Assembly (NCBI GenBank): GCA_020635275.1
Contig: JACKAA010000003.1
Location: 310,001 to 374,000 of the forward strand
Reading direction: 5' to 3'
DNA from: Ignavibacteriales bacterium
GTDB taxonomy: Bacteria > Bacteroidota > Ignavibacteria > Ignavibacteriales > Melioribacteraceae
DNA length: 64,000 nucleotides
Made by a program: the position numbers and the translations under genes. How positions within the stretch are numbered: position 1 is the stretch's first letter; each line of letters opens with the position of its first letter. Below are positions 7,795-16,633 of the stretch, piece by piece. The notes under the pieces were generated by a model that was not told where the DNA came from, ran no database searches, and was given only the letters and a program-made list of their open reading frames with translations.

Positions 7795-10258
7795 AAAATT
7801 ATCAATATTATTGCTTTTAGCTAATACAATTGCTTTTGCGCAGTTTAATAGAGCAAACTATAATATTCTTGGAATTAATGTTGAAGGTAATAAAACTGCC
7901 GACGCAAATACAATAATTTCAGTCAGCGGATTAAAAGAAGGAAAAGAAATTGAAATTCCAGGAGATGCAACAAATAATGCAATAAAGCAGCTTTGGGCTC
8001 TTGGCATTTTTGATGACGTACAAATCTTAATTGATAAAAAAGTTGATAATGGCGTGTTTCTTTTAATTAAAGTAAAAGAATTAAGTAGAGTTGAAGAAAC
8101 AATTTTTAGAGGAAACGACGAATTAGATGAAGATGATTTAGAAAAAGAAATAACATTTGTTGGCGGACAAACATTGAAACCTCAGGAAATCAGTAAATCT
8201 ATATCTAAAATTAAAGCTTTATACGAAGATGATGGATTTCTAAACGCTATTATAAAACCTATAAAATTTGCCTATTTTGAAGCTGATACATCAGATGATG
8301 AAATTACAGTTACTTGGAAAAATGTTAATGATCCTGATGATGAAATTGAAACCGAATATGAATATGATCCGGATATCAGATCGAATATAATTGGAAGAAT
8401 AAAAGAAAGACAAGTTCTTTTATTTGATATTGAAGAAGGCGAAGAGGTAAAGGTAAACAGTATTTCGTTTGAAGGAAATAAAGCTTTTGATGATGGTGAT
8501 TTAAAATCTGAATTTGACGAAACGGTTGAAAATACATGGTGGCGATTTTGGAGTGCAGCAAACTTCAAAAAAGAAGATTACATTAAAGATAAAGAACTTA
8601 TAACAACCTTTTACCAAAAAAATGGTTATAGAGATTTTAGTATTACTTCAGATTCAATTAAATTATCTGACGACAAGAAATTGATGGATATTACCCTAAA
8701 TGTTTATGAAGGTCCGCAATATAAAATACGCAATGTAAGCTGGAATGGAAACACAGTTTATCCTGATGATATTCTTACTGAACGCCTTGGTTTTGAAAAA
8801 GGTGATATTTATAATTATGAATTGTTCAATCAAAATCTGTACGGCAACCAAGCTCAGACAGATGTTGCATCTTTGTATTTAGATAATGGATATTTAACAT
8901 TCAGACAAGAAGCAAAAGAACAAAAAATCGGTGACGATTCAATCGATGTATCGATCAAGGTTACTGAAAATAATCAATTTAAAATTGGTAAAGTTGAAAT
9001 TGCTGGAAATGACAGAACAAAAGATAAAGTTATTAGAAGAGAGCTGTTTACAATTCCTGGCGATTATTTTAGAAGAAGTAATATTTTTAGAAGCATTCAG
9101 CAATTAGCAAATTTAAATTATTTTAACGTTGAACAGCTTTATCAAAAAGGTGTAGATTACAGACCTGCAAACGATAGTACAGTAAACTTAATTTATACAG
9201 TTGAAGAAAAATCAAGTGATTTTATAAATGCTTCAGTCGGTTATAGTGGTTATTATGGATTCAGCGGTGCAATTGGAGTTACATTAACAAATTTTTCTAT
9301 TACTGAACCTTTTCAACTTGGCGGCGGACAAATAATAAACTTTAATTGGCAATTTGGTGTTGGTAATTTTTATAGAACATTTACTTTGGGATTTACAGAA
9401 CCTTGGTTCATGGATACACCAACTTCATTAGGATTTGATTTATTTGATACTCGTCAGCAATATATTTATGACTTACATCAATCCGGTATTACATTAAGAG
9501 CCGGTAGAAGATTAAAATGGCCTGATGATAGATTTTATTTACAAGGATTGTTTAGATTTCAATATAACGATGTAATTAATGGTAGAAGTTATTATGCAGA
9601 AGGTATTTCGCGTCAATTTACAGCTGGCTTAATTCTTAGTAGAAATGATATTGATAATCCAATTTTCCCTTCTACTGGTTCAAGAATTAATTTTTCCGGC
9701 GAATTATCCGGTGGTCCGCTTCTTCCTGGTGATGTAGATTATTACAAAATTGAATTTAAAGCTGATTGGTACAGAAGACTTTTTAATTCAAATAGATTGA
9801 CTTTTTATACCGGCGTTGATTTAGGTTACATACATGAATTGGTTAAGGGAACAACAATTCAGCCTTTTGAATATTTTTATATGGGTGGAAACGGATTGGT
9901 TATTGCTACTACTCCACTTAGAGGTTATGCAGATAGAACGGTTGGACCGCAAAGTACTTCAGGTTTTACAATTGGCGGCAGAGTTAAAGCTAAATATGTT
10001 GCTGAAATTAGAGCAGCATTAACGCTTGAACCAATGCCTATTTATATTTTAGCATTTGCCGAAGCTGGAAATACATTTGAGAGTTTACCAAACGCTGATC
10101 TTTTCGAACTCAGAAAATCAGCTGGTATTGGTGCAAGAATTTTAATTAATCCAATAGGTCTTATAGGTTTTGATTACGGTTATGGTTTTGATAGAATGGC
10201 CGTTGATGGACAAGATCCTAAATGGGAATTTCATTTTCAATTTGGAAAAGGCTTTTAA
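7775..10258 (+). CDS. bamA: Outer membrane protein assembly factor BamA (Omp85)
   Basis: Central pore of the BAM complex, which folds beta-barrel proteins into the outer membrane. A signal peptide (SILLLLANTIAFAQ) is followed by five POTRA repeats (recognisable openings ILGINVEGNKT, EETIFRGNDEL, VNSISFEGNKAF, IRNVSWNGNTV, IGKVEIAGNDR) and a 16-strand barrel from about residue 480 to the terminal Phe (HFQFGKGF), the usual outer-membrane signature. An acidic insert (DPDDEIETEYEYDPD) sits between POTRA 2 and 3. The frame is open to 7676 inside uppS, but the signal peptide points to TTG 7775 (827 aa) or TTG 7787, overlapping uppS by 20 or 8 nt. Two OmpH/Skp-like chaperone genes follow, the common bamA-skp-lpxD order. 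Confidence 0.95.
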   Translation: MPINLLKKLSILLLLANTIAFAQFNRANYNILGINVEGNKTADANTIISVSGLKEGKEIEIPGDATNNAIKQLWALGIFDDVQILIDKKVDNGVFLLIKVKELSRVEETIFRGNDELDEDDLEKEITFVGGQTLKPQEISKSISKIKALYEDDGFLNAIIKPIKFAYFEADTSDDEITVTWKNVNDPDDEIETEYEYDPDIRSNIIGRIKERQVLLFDIEEGEEVKVNSISFEGNKAFDDGDLKSEFDETVENTWWRFWSAANFKKEDYIKDKELITTFYQKNGYRDFSITSDSIKLSDDKKLMDITLNVYEGPQYKIRNVSWNGNTVYPDDILTERLGFEKGDIYNYELFNQNLYGNQAQTDVASLYLDNGYLTFRQEAKEQKIGDDSIDVSIKVTENNQFKIGKVEIAGNDRTKDKVIRRELFTIPGDYFRRSNIFRSIQQLANLNYFNVEQLYQKGVDYRPANDSTVNLIYTVEEKSSDFINASVGYSGYYGFSGAIGVTLTNFSITEPFQLGGGQIINFNWQFGVGNFYRTFTLGFTEPWFMDTPTSLGFDLFDTRQQYIYDLHQSGITLRAGRRLKWPDDRFYLQGLFRFQYNDVINGRSYYAEGISRQFTAGLILSRNDIDNPIFPSTGSRINFSGELSGGPLLPGDVDYYKIEFKADWYRRLFNSNRLTFYTGVDLGYIHELVKGTTIQPFEYFYMGGNGLVIATTPLRGYADRTVGPQSTSGFTIGGRVKAKYVAEIRAALTLEPMPIYILAFAEAGNTFESLPNADLFELRKSAGIGARILINPIGLIGFDYGYGFDRMAVDGQDPKWEFHFQFGKGF

Positions 10259-10285
10259 TTAACATAAACAAAATAGAGGTTGACA

Positions 10286-10807
10286 TTGAAAACTTTACAA
10301 TATCTTTTCTTCTTTTTAATATTATCTGGAATTTTATTTGCTCAAAATTCTCAAAAAATTGGTTGGGTAAATTCAGAAATTATTTTACAACAATACCCAC
10401 CAGCAATTAAAGCTCAAAGCGATTTGGATGCATTAACAGCTAAATGGACTAAAAGTTTGGATAGTATGACAACAGCTTTGCAGACTTCTTATGCTGAAGC
10501 TCAAAAACAATTTACAAATATGACCCCTGATAAACAAAGAGAAGTACAGCAAGATTTAGTTCAAAAAGAACAATCTATGCAGCAATTCAGACAACAAAAA
10601 TTTGGTCAGCCAAACGGCGAATTATTTATTAGACAAGAGGAATTTCTTAAACCAATAAAAGCAAAAATTTTAGATGCAATTGATGCTGTTAGACAAACTG
10701 AAGGAATGAACTTTGTTTTTGATAAAACTGCTGATGTTTTAATTCTTTATGCTGATCCAAAATATGATATTACAAATGCAGTATTAGATAGACTTAAAAG
10801 AGGCTAA
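10286..10807 (+). CDS. OmpH/Skp-family periplasmic chaperone, copy 1
   Basis: Periplasmic holdase that keeps unfolded outer-membrane proteins soluble for BamA. About 173 residues: a signal peptide ending GILFAQ, a short strand segment IGWVNSEIILQQYP, a long helical coiled-coil middle rich in Gln/Lys (ALTAKWTKSLDSM through QQFRQQKFG), and a closing strand MNFVFDKTADVLILYADP. This is the standard Skp layout. Two TTG codons compete (10280 and 10286). The second lies 5 nt after AGAGGT and removes only two residues, so it is preferred. It follows bamA by 27 nt and is followed by a paralogue after a hairpin-containing gap of about 100 bp. Confidence 0.88.
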   Translation: MKTLQYLFFFLILSGILFAQNSQKIGWVNSEIILQQYPPAIKAQSDLDALTAKWTKSLDSMTTALQTSYAEAQKQFTNMTPDKQREVQQDLVQKEQSMQQFRQQKFGQPNGELFIRQEEFLKPIKAKILDAIDAVRQTEGMNFVFDKTADVLILYADPKYDITNAVLDRLKRG

Positions 10808-10831
10808 TTTAAAATTTTCTTTTATATATTT

Positions 10832-10879
10832 AAGAGGTTTGTGGGCACTAAAAATTACTTAGTATCTTACAAACCTCTT
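10832..10879 (+). terminator. Hairpin between the two skp-like genes (attenuator or partial terminator)
   Basis: AAGAGGTTTGT (10832-10842) pairs perfectly with ACAAACCTCTT (10869-10879), extended by two G-U pairs, with a second small stem ACTAA/TTAGT inside the loop. Only a short U-rich tract follows (CTCTATTTT), so readthrough into the second gene is likely. It could set the ratio between the two chaperones or protect the upstream message from 3' decay. Confidence 0.5.
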
Positions 10880-10914
10880 CTCTATTTTAAAGCATAAAAT
10901 TGGAGGACTTTGTT

Positions 10915-11427
10915 ATGAAAAAAATTATAATATTATCATTTATTACTCTGCTTTATGTTTCATCAAATTCATTTGCACAATTAAAAATCGGTTATGTAGA
11001 TTCTGAAGCAGTTATGCAAAAACTACCTGATGCTCAGGATGCTCAAAAAAGAATTGATACGCAAATTAACGAATGGCAAAAAGAACTTGATGAGATGAAA
11101 AAAGAATGGAAAGAAAAATTTGATGATTATGAACGCAGAAAACTAATTATGGGAAGTCAAAAAAGAGCTGATACCGAAAAGGAATTAGTAACACTTGAAG
11201 ATAAAATTGAAGATTTTCGTCAAAGTAAGTTTGGTGTAAATGGTGAGCTATACAAAAAACAAGAAGAATTTATGAAACCTATTCAGAATCAAGTTTTTAC
11301 TGCAATAGAAGAAGTAGCAGTTGAAAAAGAACTCGATTTTGTATTTGATAGAAGTGGTGATTTAATATTTTTGTATGCCAAAGAAGAGTATGATATTACT
11401 CCCAATGTATTAGATAAATTGCAATAA
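10915..11427 (+). CDS. OmpH/Skp-family periplasmic chaperone, copy 2
   Basis: A second, diverged Skp-like chaperone of 170 residues. The signal peptide (MKKIIILSFITLLYVSSNSFAQ, written here as the first ~22 residues) is followed by IGYVDSEAVMQKLPDAQDAQ, a charged coiled coil (EWQKELDEMKKEWKEKFDDY), and the closing strand LDFVFDRSGDLIFLYAKEEY. The frame is open to 10900, but ATG 10915 has GGAGG eight nt upstream and starts the signal peptide. The helical arm is richer in Lys/Glu than copy 1, which is richer in Gln/Thr, so client preference may differ. It sits between the hairpin at 10832-10879 and lpxD. Confidence 0.88.
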   Translation: MKKIIILSFITLLYVSSNSFAQLKIGYVDSEAVMQKLPDAQDAQKRIDTQINEWQKELDEMKKEWKEKFDDYERRKLIMGSQKRADTEKELVTLEDKIEDFRQSKFGVNGELYKKQEEFMKPIQNQVFTAIEEVAVEKELDFVFDRSGDLIFLYAKEEYDITPNVLDKLQ

Positions 11428-11534
11428 TTAAATGGTTTTCTTTTCTAATCTATAATTTATAATTATATTATAAGGCTAAGTAAATGTCAATTTAGCGATT
11501 ATAATTTATATTTCATCAATAGTGTTTAGATTAA

Positions 11535-12581
11535 ATGGCAATAAAAATTTCGGAAATTGCTGATCTTATAAACGGAAAAATCGTTGGAAATTCTGAGATT
11601 AGTATTGAAAAACTTTCAAATATTCAAGATGCCCAAAATGGTGACCTAACTTTTCTTTATATGGCTTCATATAATGAACATCTTAAAAACACCAAAGCAT
11701 CTGTTGTGCTCATTCCTCCTACTTTTGAAAAATCAAACGAGAATGTAACTTATATTGAGGTTGAAAAACCTAATCTGGCTTTCCAGAAAATAATTAACAA
11801 TTACTTTAAACCTAGTTTCAGTTTAACTGGAATTCACAATTCTGCTAATATTGCAGAATCAGCTGAATTAGGAGAAAATGTTGCATTAGGATTTAATGTT
11901 GTTGTGGAGGAAAATTCAATAATTGGTTCCGATACTAAAATCTATCATAATTCAGTAATTATGGGAAATTGTAAAATCGGAAGCAACGTTTTAATTTTTC
12001 CTAATGTTACAATAAGAGAAAATACAGTTATAGGTAATAATGTTATAATTCATTCCGGAACTGTAATTGGATCTGATGGATTTGGATATTCACCGGATCA
12101 AAATGGAGTTTATCATAAAATTCCTCAAATTGGAAATGTAATTATAGAAGATGATGTTGAGCTTGGTTCTAATGTTTCTATTGATCGAGCTGCAGTCGGA
12201 TCAACTATAATTCATAAAGGTGTAAAATTAGATAACTTAGTTCAAATTGCACATAATGTTAAAGTTGGTGAAAATACTGTAATGTCCGCGCAAACCGGAA
12301 TTTCCGGAAGTGCTAAAATTGGGAAAAACTGTATTTTTGCCGGTCAGGTTGGTTCTGTTGGTCATATTGAAATTGCAGATAATGTTATTGTTGGCGCTCA
12401 AAGCGGAATTTCAAAAGGTATTAAAAAGTCCGGCACTTATTTTGGGTCCCCTGCTAAAGAAATTCAGACTACGTTAAAATTGGAAGCTCATATTAGAACT
12501 TTACCAAAATATGCTGAAAAAATAAAAGAATTAGAACGCAAAATTGCTGAATTAGAAAAATTATATAAATCAGAAAACTAA
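11535..12581 (+). CDS. lpxD: UDP-3-O-acylglucosamine N-acyltransferase LpxD
   Basis: Third step of lipid A synthesis: adds a second hydroxyacyl chain from acyl carrier protein to UDP-3-O-acyl-glucosamine. At 348 residues it has the normal length. The N-terminal uridine-binding domain (ISEIADLINGKIVGN, GDLTFLYMASY) is followed from about residue 100 by many hexapeptide repeats forming a left-handed beta helix (for example IGSDTKIYHNSVIMGNCKIG), with the active-site region HSGTVIGSDGFGYSP and QIAHNVKVG. A C-terminal helix closes the trimer (KIKELERKIAELEKLY). No strong Shine-Dalgarno is visible before ATG 11535. The gene begins a tight run of lipid A genes: lpxC-fabZ starts 13 nt after its stop. 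Confidence 0.97.
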   Translation: MAIKISEIADLINGKIVGNSEISIEKLSNIQDAQNGDLTFLYMASYNEHLKNTKASVVLIPPTFEKSNENVTYIEVEKPNLAFQKIINNYFKPSFSLTGIHNSANIAESAELGENVALGFNVVVEENSIIGSDTKIYHNSVIMGNCKIGSNVLIFPNVTIRENTVIGNNVIIHSGTVIGSDGFGYSPDQNGVYHKIPQIGNVIIEDDVELGSNVSIDRAAVGSTIIHKGVKLDNLVQIAHNVKVGENTVMSAQTGISGSAKIGKNCIFAGQVGSVGHIEIADNVIVGAQSGISKGIKKSGTYFGSPAKEIQTTLKLEAHIRTLPKYAEKIKELERKIAELEKLYKSEN

Positions 12582-12594
12582 AAGGAAATATTTA

Positions 12595-13998
12595 ATGCTT
12601 GATCTTCAAACAACTATAAAAAGTCCTGTTTCCTTATCGGGAGTTGGATTACATACAGGTACTTCATGCACAATGACTTTTAAACCTGCACCTGATAATC
12701 ATGGAATTAAATTTGTTAGAACCGATCTCGGCGGAAAATTAGAAATTCCTGCCCTTGCTGAATATGTTGTAGATATTTCAAGAGGTACTACTCTTGGAAT
12801 TGGTGATGCGAAAGTATATACAGTTGAACATGTACTTGCTGCTGTAGCCGGACTTCAAATTGACAATATAATTATTGAACTAGACGGAATTGAACCTCCA
12901 ATTGCTGATGGAAGCTCTAAACCATTTGTTGATAAATTACTTGAAGCCGGAATCGTTAAACAAAAAGAGCCAAAAGATTATTTAATTATTGATGAGACAA
13001 TTACATTTCACAATGAAGATGAGCAGGTAGATATAGTTGCTTTACCGTTAGACGGTTTCAGAATGACAGTTATGGTCGATTATCAAAATCCAGCATTAGG
13101 TAGTCAGCATACAGGTTTATTTGATTTAGAAAAAGAATTTGTTTCTGAATTTGCACCAACAAGAACATTCTGTTTTCTAAGTGAAGTTGAAACATTAGCT
13201 AATCAAGGATTAATTAAAGGCGGTAACATTGATAATGCAGTCGTTATTGTTGATAGAAAAGTTACAGATACTGATTTAGAAGAATTATCAACTAAGTTAG
13301 GTTTAGACACTCAAATTACTGTTGGTAAAAATGGTTTTCTAAATGAAAATAATCTTCGCTTTAAAAATGAGCCAGTACGTCACAAGCTTTTAGATATGAT
13401 TGGTGATTTAGCATTAATCGGTGCGCCAATAAAAGCTCAAATATTGGCCGCAAGACCAGGACACAAAGCAAATGTTGAATTTGCAAAAAAAATAAGAAAA
13501 TTATATTTGCAAAAACAACTTGAGAAAAAATATCAGCATGTTAAAAAAGAAGGGATCGTATTCGACTCCGTTGCTATTCAAAAAATATTACCTCATAGAT
13601 ATCCATTTTTATTGGTGGATAAAATTATTCATCTTGAGCTTGATAAAAAAGTTATTGGAATTAAATCTGTTACAACAAATGAACCGTTCTTTCCAGGTCA
13701 TTTTCCAGGACGACCAATTATGCCAGGTGTTTTAATTATAGAAGCGATGGCACAAACCGGCGGAATCTTAATGCTCAATTCAGTTGAAAACCCTGAAGAA
13801 AAATTAGTTGTATTTATGGGAATTGATAATGCTAAATTCAGAAAGCAAGTAGTTCCAGGTGATCAGCTTATTTTAGAAGCTGAATTAATTAATCAAAGAA
13901 GCAGATTTGTTATAATTAAAGCCGTAGCCAAAGTTGGAAATAATGTAGTTGCAGAAGCAGAATTAAAAGCTGCAATAGTTGATAGAGTAGAATCATAG
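12595..13998 (+). CDS. lpxC-fabZ: Bifunctional LpxC deacetylase / FabZ dehydratase fusion
   Basis: A 467-residue fusion. Residues 1-305 are the zinc-dependent UDP-3-O-acyl-N-acetylglucosamine deacetylase LpxC, the committed step of lipid A synthesis; residues about 320-467 are the hydroxyacyl-ACP dehydratase FabZ of fatty-acid elongation. LpxC zinc ligands are His79 (VEHVLAA), His263 and Asp267 (HKLLDMIGD). FabZ has catalytic His334 (LPHRYPFLLVD) and Glu383 (PGVLIIEAMAQTGG). Both active sites are complete. The fusion is known from Bacteroidota and relatives and balances use of the shared hydroxyacyl-ACP pool. The ribosome site AAAGGAAA lies just before ATG 12595. lpxA follows 8 nt after the stop. 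Confidence 0.97.
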   Translation: MLDLQTTIKSPVSLSGVGLHTGTSCTMTFKPAPDNHGIKFVRTDLGGKLEIPALAEYVVDISRGTTLGIGDAKVYTVEHVLAAVAGLQIDNIIIELDGIEPPIADGSSKPFVDKLLEAGIVKQKEPKDYLIIDETITFHNEDEQVDIVALPLDGFRMTVMVDYQNPALGSQHTGLFDLEKEFVSEFAPTRTFCFLSEVETLANQGLIKGGNIDNAVVIVDRKVTDTDLEELSTKLGLDTQITVGKNGFLNENNLRFKNEPVRHKLLDMIGDLALIGAPIKAQILAARPGHKANVEFAKKIRKLYLQKQLEKKYQHVKKEGIVFDSVAIQKILPHRYPFLLVDKIIHLELDKKVIGIKSVTTNEPFFPGHFPGRPIMPGVLIIEAMAQTGGILMLNSVENPEEKLVVFMGIDNAKFRKQVVPGDQLILEAELINQRSRFVIIKAVAKVGNNVVAEAELKAAIVDRVES

Positions 13999-14006
13999 AG
14001 AAAAAA

Positions 14007-14783
14007 ATGAATACAATACACGAAACAGCCATAGTAAGTCCTAAAGCTCAGTTAGGTAATAATATTTCAATTGGTCCTTATACAATTGTTGAAGAGGATG
14101 TAATCATTGGAAATGATTGTATTATTGGTCCGCACGTTGCAATTTATAATGGAGCAAGAATAGGAAATAATGTTAAAATTTATCAAGGGGCTTCAGTTGC
14201 AAATCACCCGCAAGATTTGAAATTTGCTGGTGAAGTATCATTATTTGAAGTTGGTGATAATACTGTTATAAGAGAATTTGCAACACTTCATAGAGGAACA
14301 GTTGAATCTAAAACATCCAAAGTGGGAAAAAATTGTTTATTAATGGCTTACACACATGTTGCTCACGATTGTATTGTTGGCGATAATTGCATTTTAGCTA
14401 ATTGTGTCCAATTGGGCGGTCACGTTGAAATTGAAGATTGGGTTATTGTAGGCGGTGCAACGGTTGTTCATCAATTTGAAAAAATTGGTAAACATGCTAT
14501 GATTGGAGGCGGATTTAGAGTAACATCAGATGTTCCCCCATTTATTTTAGCAGCAGGAGAACCATTAAGTTATAATGGTCTTAATACTATTGGATTAAGA
14601 AGACGCGGATTTTCTAATGAAGAAATTATGAAATTAAAAGAAATTTATTCTTATGTATTTTCTTCTGAAATAAATTTATCTCAGGCAAAAGAAAAAATTG
14701 CTGAAAAATTTCCTCAAGATCCGTTAGCTGAATCTGTGTTGGAATTCTTAAATAAGAGTTCTAGAGGAATTATAAAAAAATGA
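14007..14783 (+). CDS. lpxA: UDP-N-acetylglucosamine acyltransferase LpxA
   Basis: First step of lipid A synthesis: transfers a hydroxyacyl group from ACP to UDP-GlcNAc. The 258-residue product has hexapeptide repeats from its start (IHETAIVSPKAQLGNNISIGPYTIV) and the LpxA markers HPQDLKF, EFATLHRGT and LMAYTHVAHDCIVGDNCI, which contains the catalytic His. The C-terminal helical domain (LNTIGLRRRGFSNEEIMKLKEIY) is typical. Its stop codon overlaps the next gene by 4 nt (ATGA), so an octanoyltransferase-like gene is translationally coupled to it. lpxB is not in the window. Confidence 0.97.
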   Translation: MNTIHETAIVSPKAQLGNNISIGPYTIVEEDVIIGNDCIIGPHVAIYNGARIGNNVKIYQGASVANHPQDLKFAGEVSLFEVGDNTVIREFATLHRGTVESKTSKVGKNCLLMAYTHVAHDCIVGDNCILANCVQLGGHVEIEDWVIVGGATVVHQFEKIGKHAMIGGGFRVTSDVPPFILAAGEPLSYNGLNTIGLRRRGFSNEEIMKLKEIYSYVFSSEINLSQAKEKIAEKFPQDPLAESVLEFLNKSSRGIIKK

Positions 14784-15526
14784 ATTGGGAAATAATCAGG
14801 TACAATACTTACCCAGGTAAGTACAACATGGACCTGGATTTAACTCTCGTTAAAAATTGTGATCCTCAAACTGCCTATTTAAGATTTTACGGATGGAATC
14901 CATATTGCATATCAATTGGAGCAAATCAATCCTATTCTGAAATCAATAAAGAGTTATCTATTTCTGAAAATATTGATATTGTAAAAAGGCCTACTGGTGG
15001 ACGAGCTATTTTACATTCTGAAGAATTAACCTATTCAGTAATAATTCCAAATAATAAAAATGTTAGCGGAAGATTAATCTACGAACAAATTTCACTAGCA
15101 ATTGTACAAGGATTAAGATCCTATAGCAATAATTTGTTGGAAGTTGAACTAGAAAATCTTAGTCCTAATTTTCCGGAATTATTAAAACAATCAGCAGGTT
15201 CACTTTGTTTTGCAAGCACAGCAAAAAGCGAGATTAAATTTCATGGTAAAAAATTAGTTGGAAGTGCTCAAAGAAAAATTGGAGATAAAATACTTCAACA
15301 CGGATCTATACTAATTGGTAAACACCATAAAAAATTGGTAGATTTTTTAAATATTGATGAAGACGAAAAGAATATATTAAGAAATGAAATGACTGAAAGG
15401 ACAACGGAAATTTCTTCAATTATTAATGAAGAAGTTAATATTCTATTGCTTCAAGATAATATTATAGAGGGTTTTGAAAAAGTATTTGAAATGAATTATG
15501 CTCAAAAAGAATTAACAACCTACTGA
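14780..15526 (+). CDS. Lipoate/octanoyl transferase (LipM/LplA family)
   Basis: Member of the biotin/lipoate ligase fold, probably an octanoyl-ACP:protein transferase starting lipoate synthesis. 248 residues. The RPTGGRAILHSEELTYSVI motif forms the acyl pocket. The segment SLCFASTAKSEIKFHGKKLV-GSAQRK contains a Cys where LipM carries its acyl-thioester nucleophile, and ILQHGSILI follows, as in LipM. That Cys argues for LipM rather than LplA, which lacks it. Coupled by ATGA overlap to lpxA, perhaps only because both draw on acyl-ACP. lipA is not seen nearby. Substrate choice between octanoate and lipoate cannot be settled from sequence alone. Confidence 0.82.
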   Translation: MNWEIIRYNTYPGKYNMDLDLTLVKNCDPQTAYLRFYGWNPYCISIGANQSYSEINKELSISENIDIVKRPTGGRAILHSEELTYSVIIPNNKNVSGRLIYEQISLAIVQGLRSYSNNLLEVELENLSPNFPELLKQSAGSLCFASTAKSEIKFHGKKLVGSAQRKIGDKILQHGSILIGKHHKKLVDFLNIDEDEKNILRNEMTERTTEISSIINEEVNILLLQDNIIEGFEKVFEMNYAQKELTTY

Positions 15527-15549
15527 GTTTAACCTTATTCTTACATTTT

Positions 15550-16623
15550 ATGAAAAAACTAAATGAAATATTGAAGATTATTATAATCCTATTCTTCGTG
15601 TCATTCAATGCTGCATTAGCACAGTATGAATCGATAGATGTTTATTTGCAAGGTAAAAAAGTTACAGATATTAAAAATGATGGAGTTGATTTATGGGTTG
15701 CAACAGAAGGCAATGGAATTTATAAATATGCTAAGTGGAAAGATGAATGGATTAATTACTCGACTGATAATAATAAAATAAAACAAGATTTTTTTTATTG
15801 TATTGAAGTTGGCCCGAGATATATTTGGGCCGGGTCGGCAGACGGTCTTTATATTTTCGATAAAAAACGGGAACGCTGGAGTAAGAAAAGATTCACATTA
15901 GGTGGTCAATTCGGCAATTGGATTAGAAGTTTAAAATTTGATAAGAATGCAAACATATTGTGGATTGGTAGATTTAAGTATTTATCCCAATTTGATCTTA
16001 TTTCAAAAAAATACAAAGATTTTGATTTAACAATAAATAAAAATGAAAAAACAAATTCCGTAAAATCACTAAATATTGATGGCGATAGCGTGCTTTGGAT
16101 TGGCGTTGAAGCAGGAATTCATAAATATCAAATTGGTGATACTTCTTTTTCCACAAAATTTTATGATAGTAAAAATAATTTCTTTCTCAGCGAGGGAGAT
16201 CAGGTCTCTGTAACTGATATGCTATTTGAACAAAATAATATTTGGTTTGCAACGGACGAATTTATAACAGCTCAAAGACCAGATTTTAATAGAGGCGGAT
16301 TATTTAGATTTGACAGAAAAATCAATTGGATAAAATTTGATGAAAATTCCAAATTAAACGGAAGCGGAATTTTTTCATTAGAATTGACTGGAAATTTTAT
16401 TTGGACTTCTGTTTATAAATTTGATCCAAGTGTTAAAGAAATTAGAGGTAAAGGATTGAATTTAATTAATAGAAAAACATTGGTGACAAAAAAAATTGAA
16501 AACGATTTAATACCGGATACAATTTATTCTCTCCACTTTGATGGCGAAAATATGTGGCTTGGAACAAATGATGGTCTGAGAAAAATAAATTTAACCAATT
16601 CATTATTACCTGATTTTAGTTAA
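15550..16623 (+). CDS. Secreted beta-propeller protein (two-component-propeller-like repeats)
   Basis: A 357-residue exported protein with a signal peptide (IIIILFFVSFNAALAQ). Repeats have the pattern LWVATEGNGIYKY, IWAGSADGLYIFD, LWIGRFKYLSQFD, LWIGVEAGIHKY, IWFATDEF and MWLGTNDGLRKI, typical of the periplasmic sensor propellers fused to hybrid histidine kinases in Bacteroidota. Here no membrane segment or kinase follows, so it is a free periplasmic propeller or surface protein of unknown ligand. It lies in the envelope run between the LipM-like gene (23 nt) and hldA (10 nt) and is probably co-transcribed. No classical ribosome site is visible. Confidence 0.75.
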   Translation: MKKLNEILKIIIILFFVSFNAALAQYESIDVYLQGKKVTDIKNDGVDLWVATEGNGIYKYAKWKDEWINYSTDNNKIKQDFFYCIEVGPRYIWAGSADGLYIFDKKRERWSKKRFTLGGQFGNWIRSLKFDKNANILWIGRFKYLSQFDLISKKYKDFDLTINKNEKTNSVKSLNIDGDSVLWIGVEAGIHKYQIGDTSFSTKFYDSKNNFFLSEGDQVSVTDMLFEQNNIWFATDEFITAQRPDFNRGGLFRFDRKINWIKFDENSKLNGSGIFSLELTGNFIWTSVYKFDPSVKEIRGKGLNLINRKTLVTKKIENDLIPDTIYSLHFDGENMWLGTNDGLRKINLTNSLLPDFS

Positions 16624-16633
16624 GGAAATTGAA

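Noticed and set aside
8272..8568. Minus-strand frames opposite bamA (98 and 61 codons)
   Set aside because: Ser/Phe-rich shadows of an acidic, Asp/Glu-coded region on the plus strand; no ribosome site.
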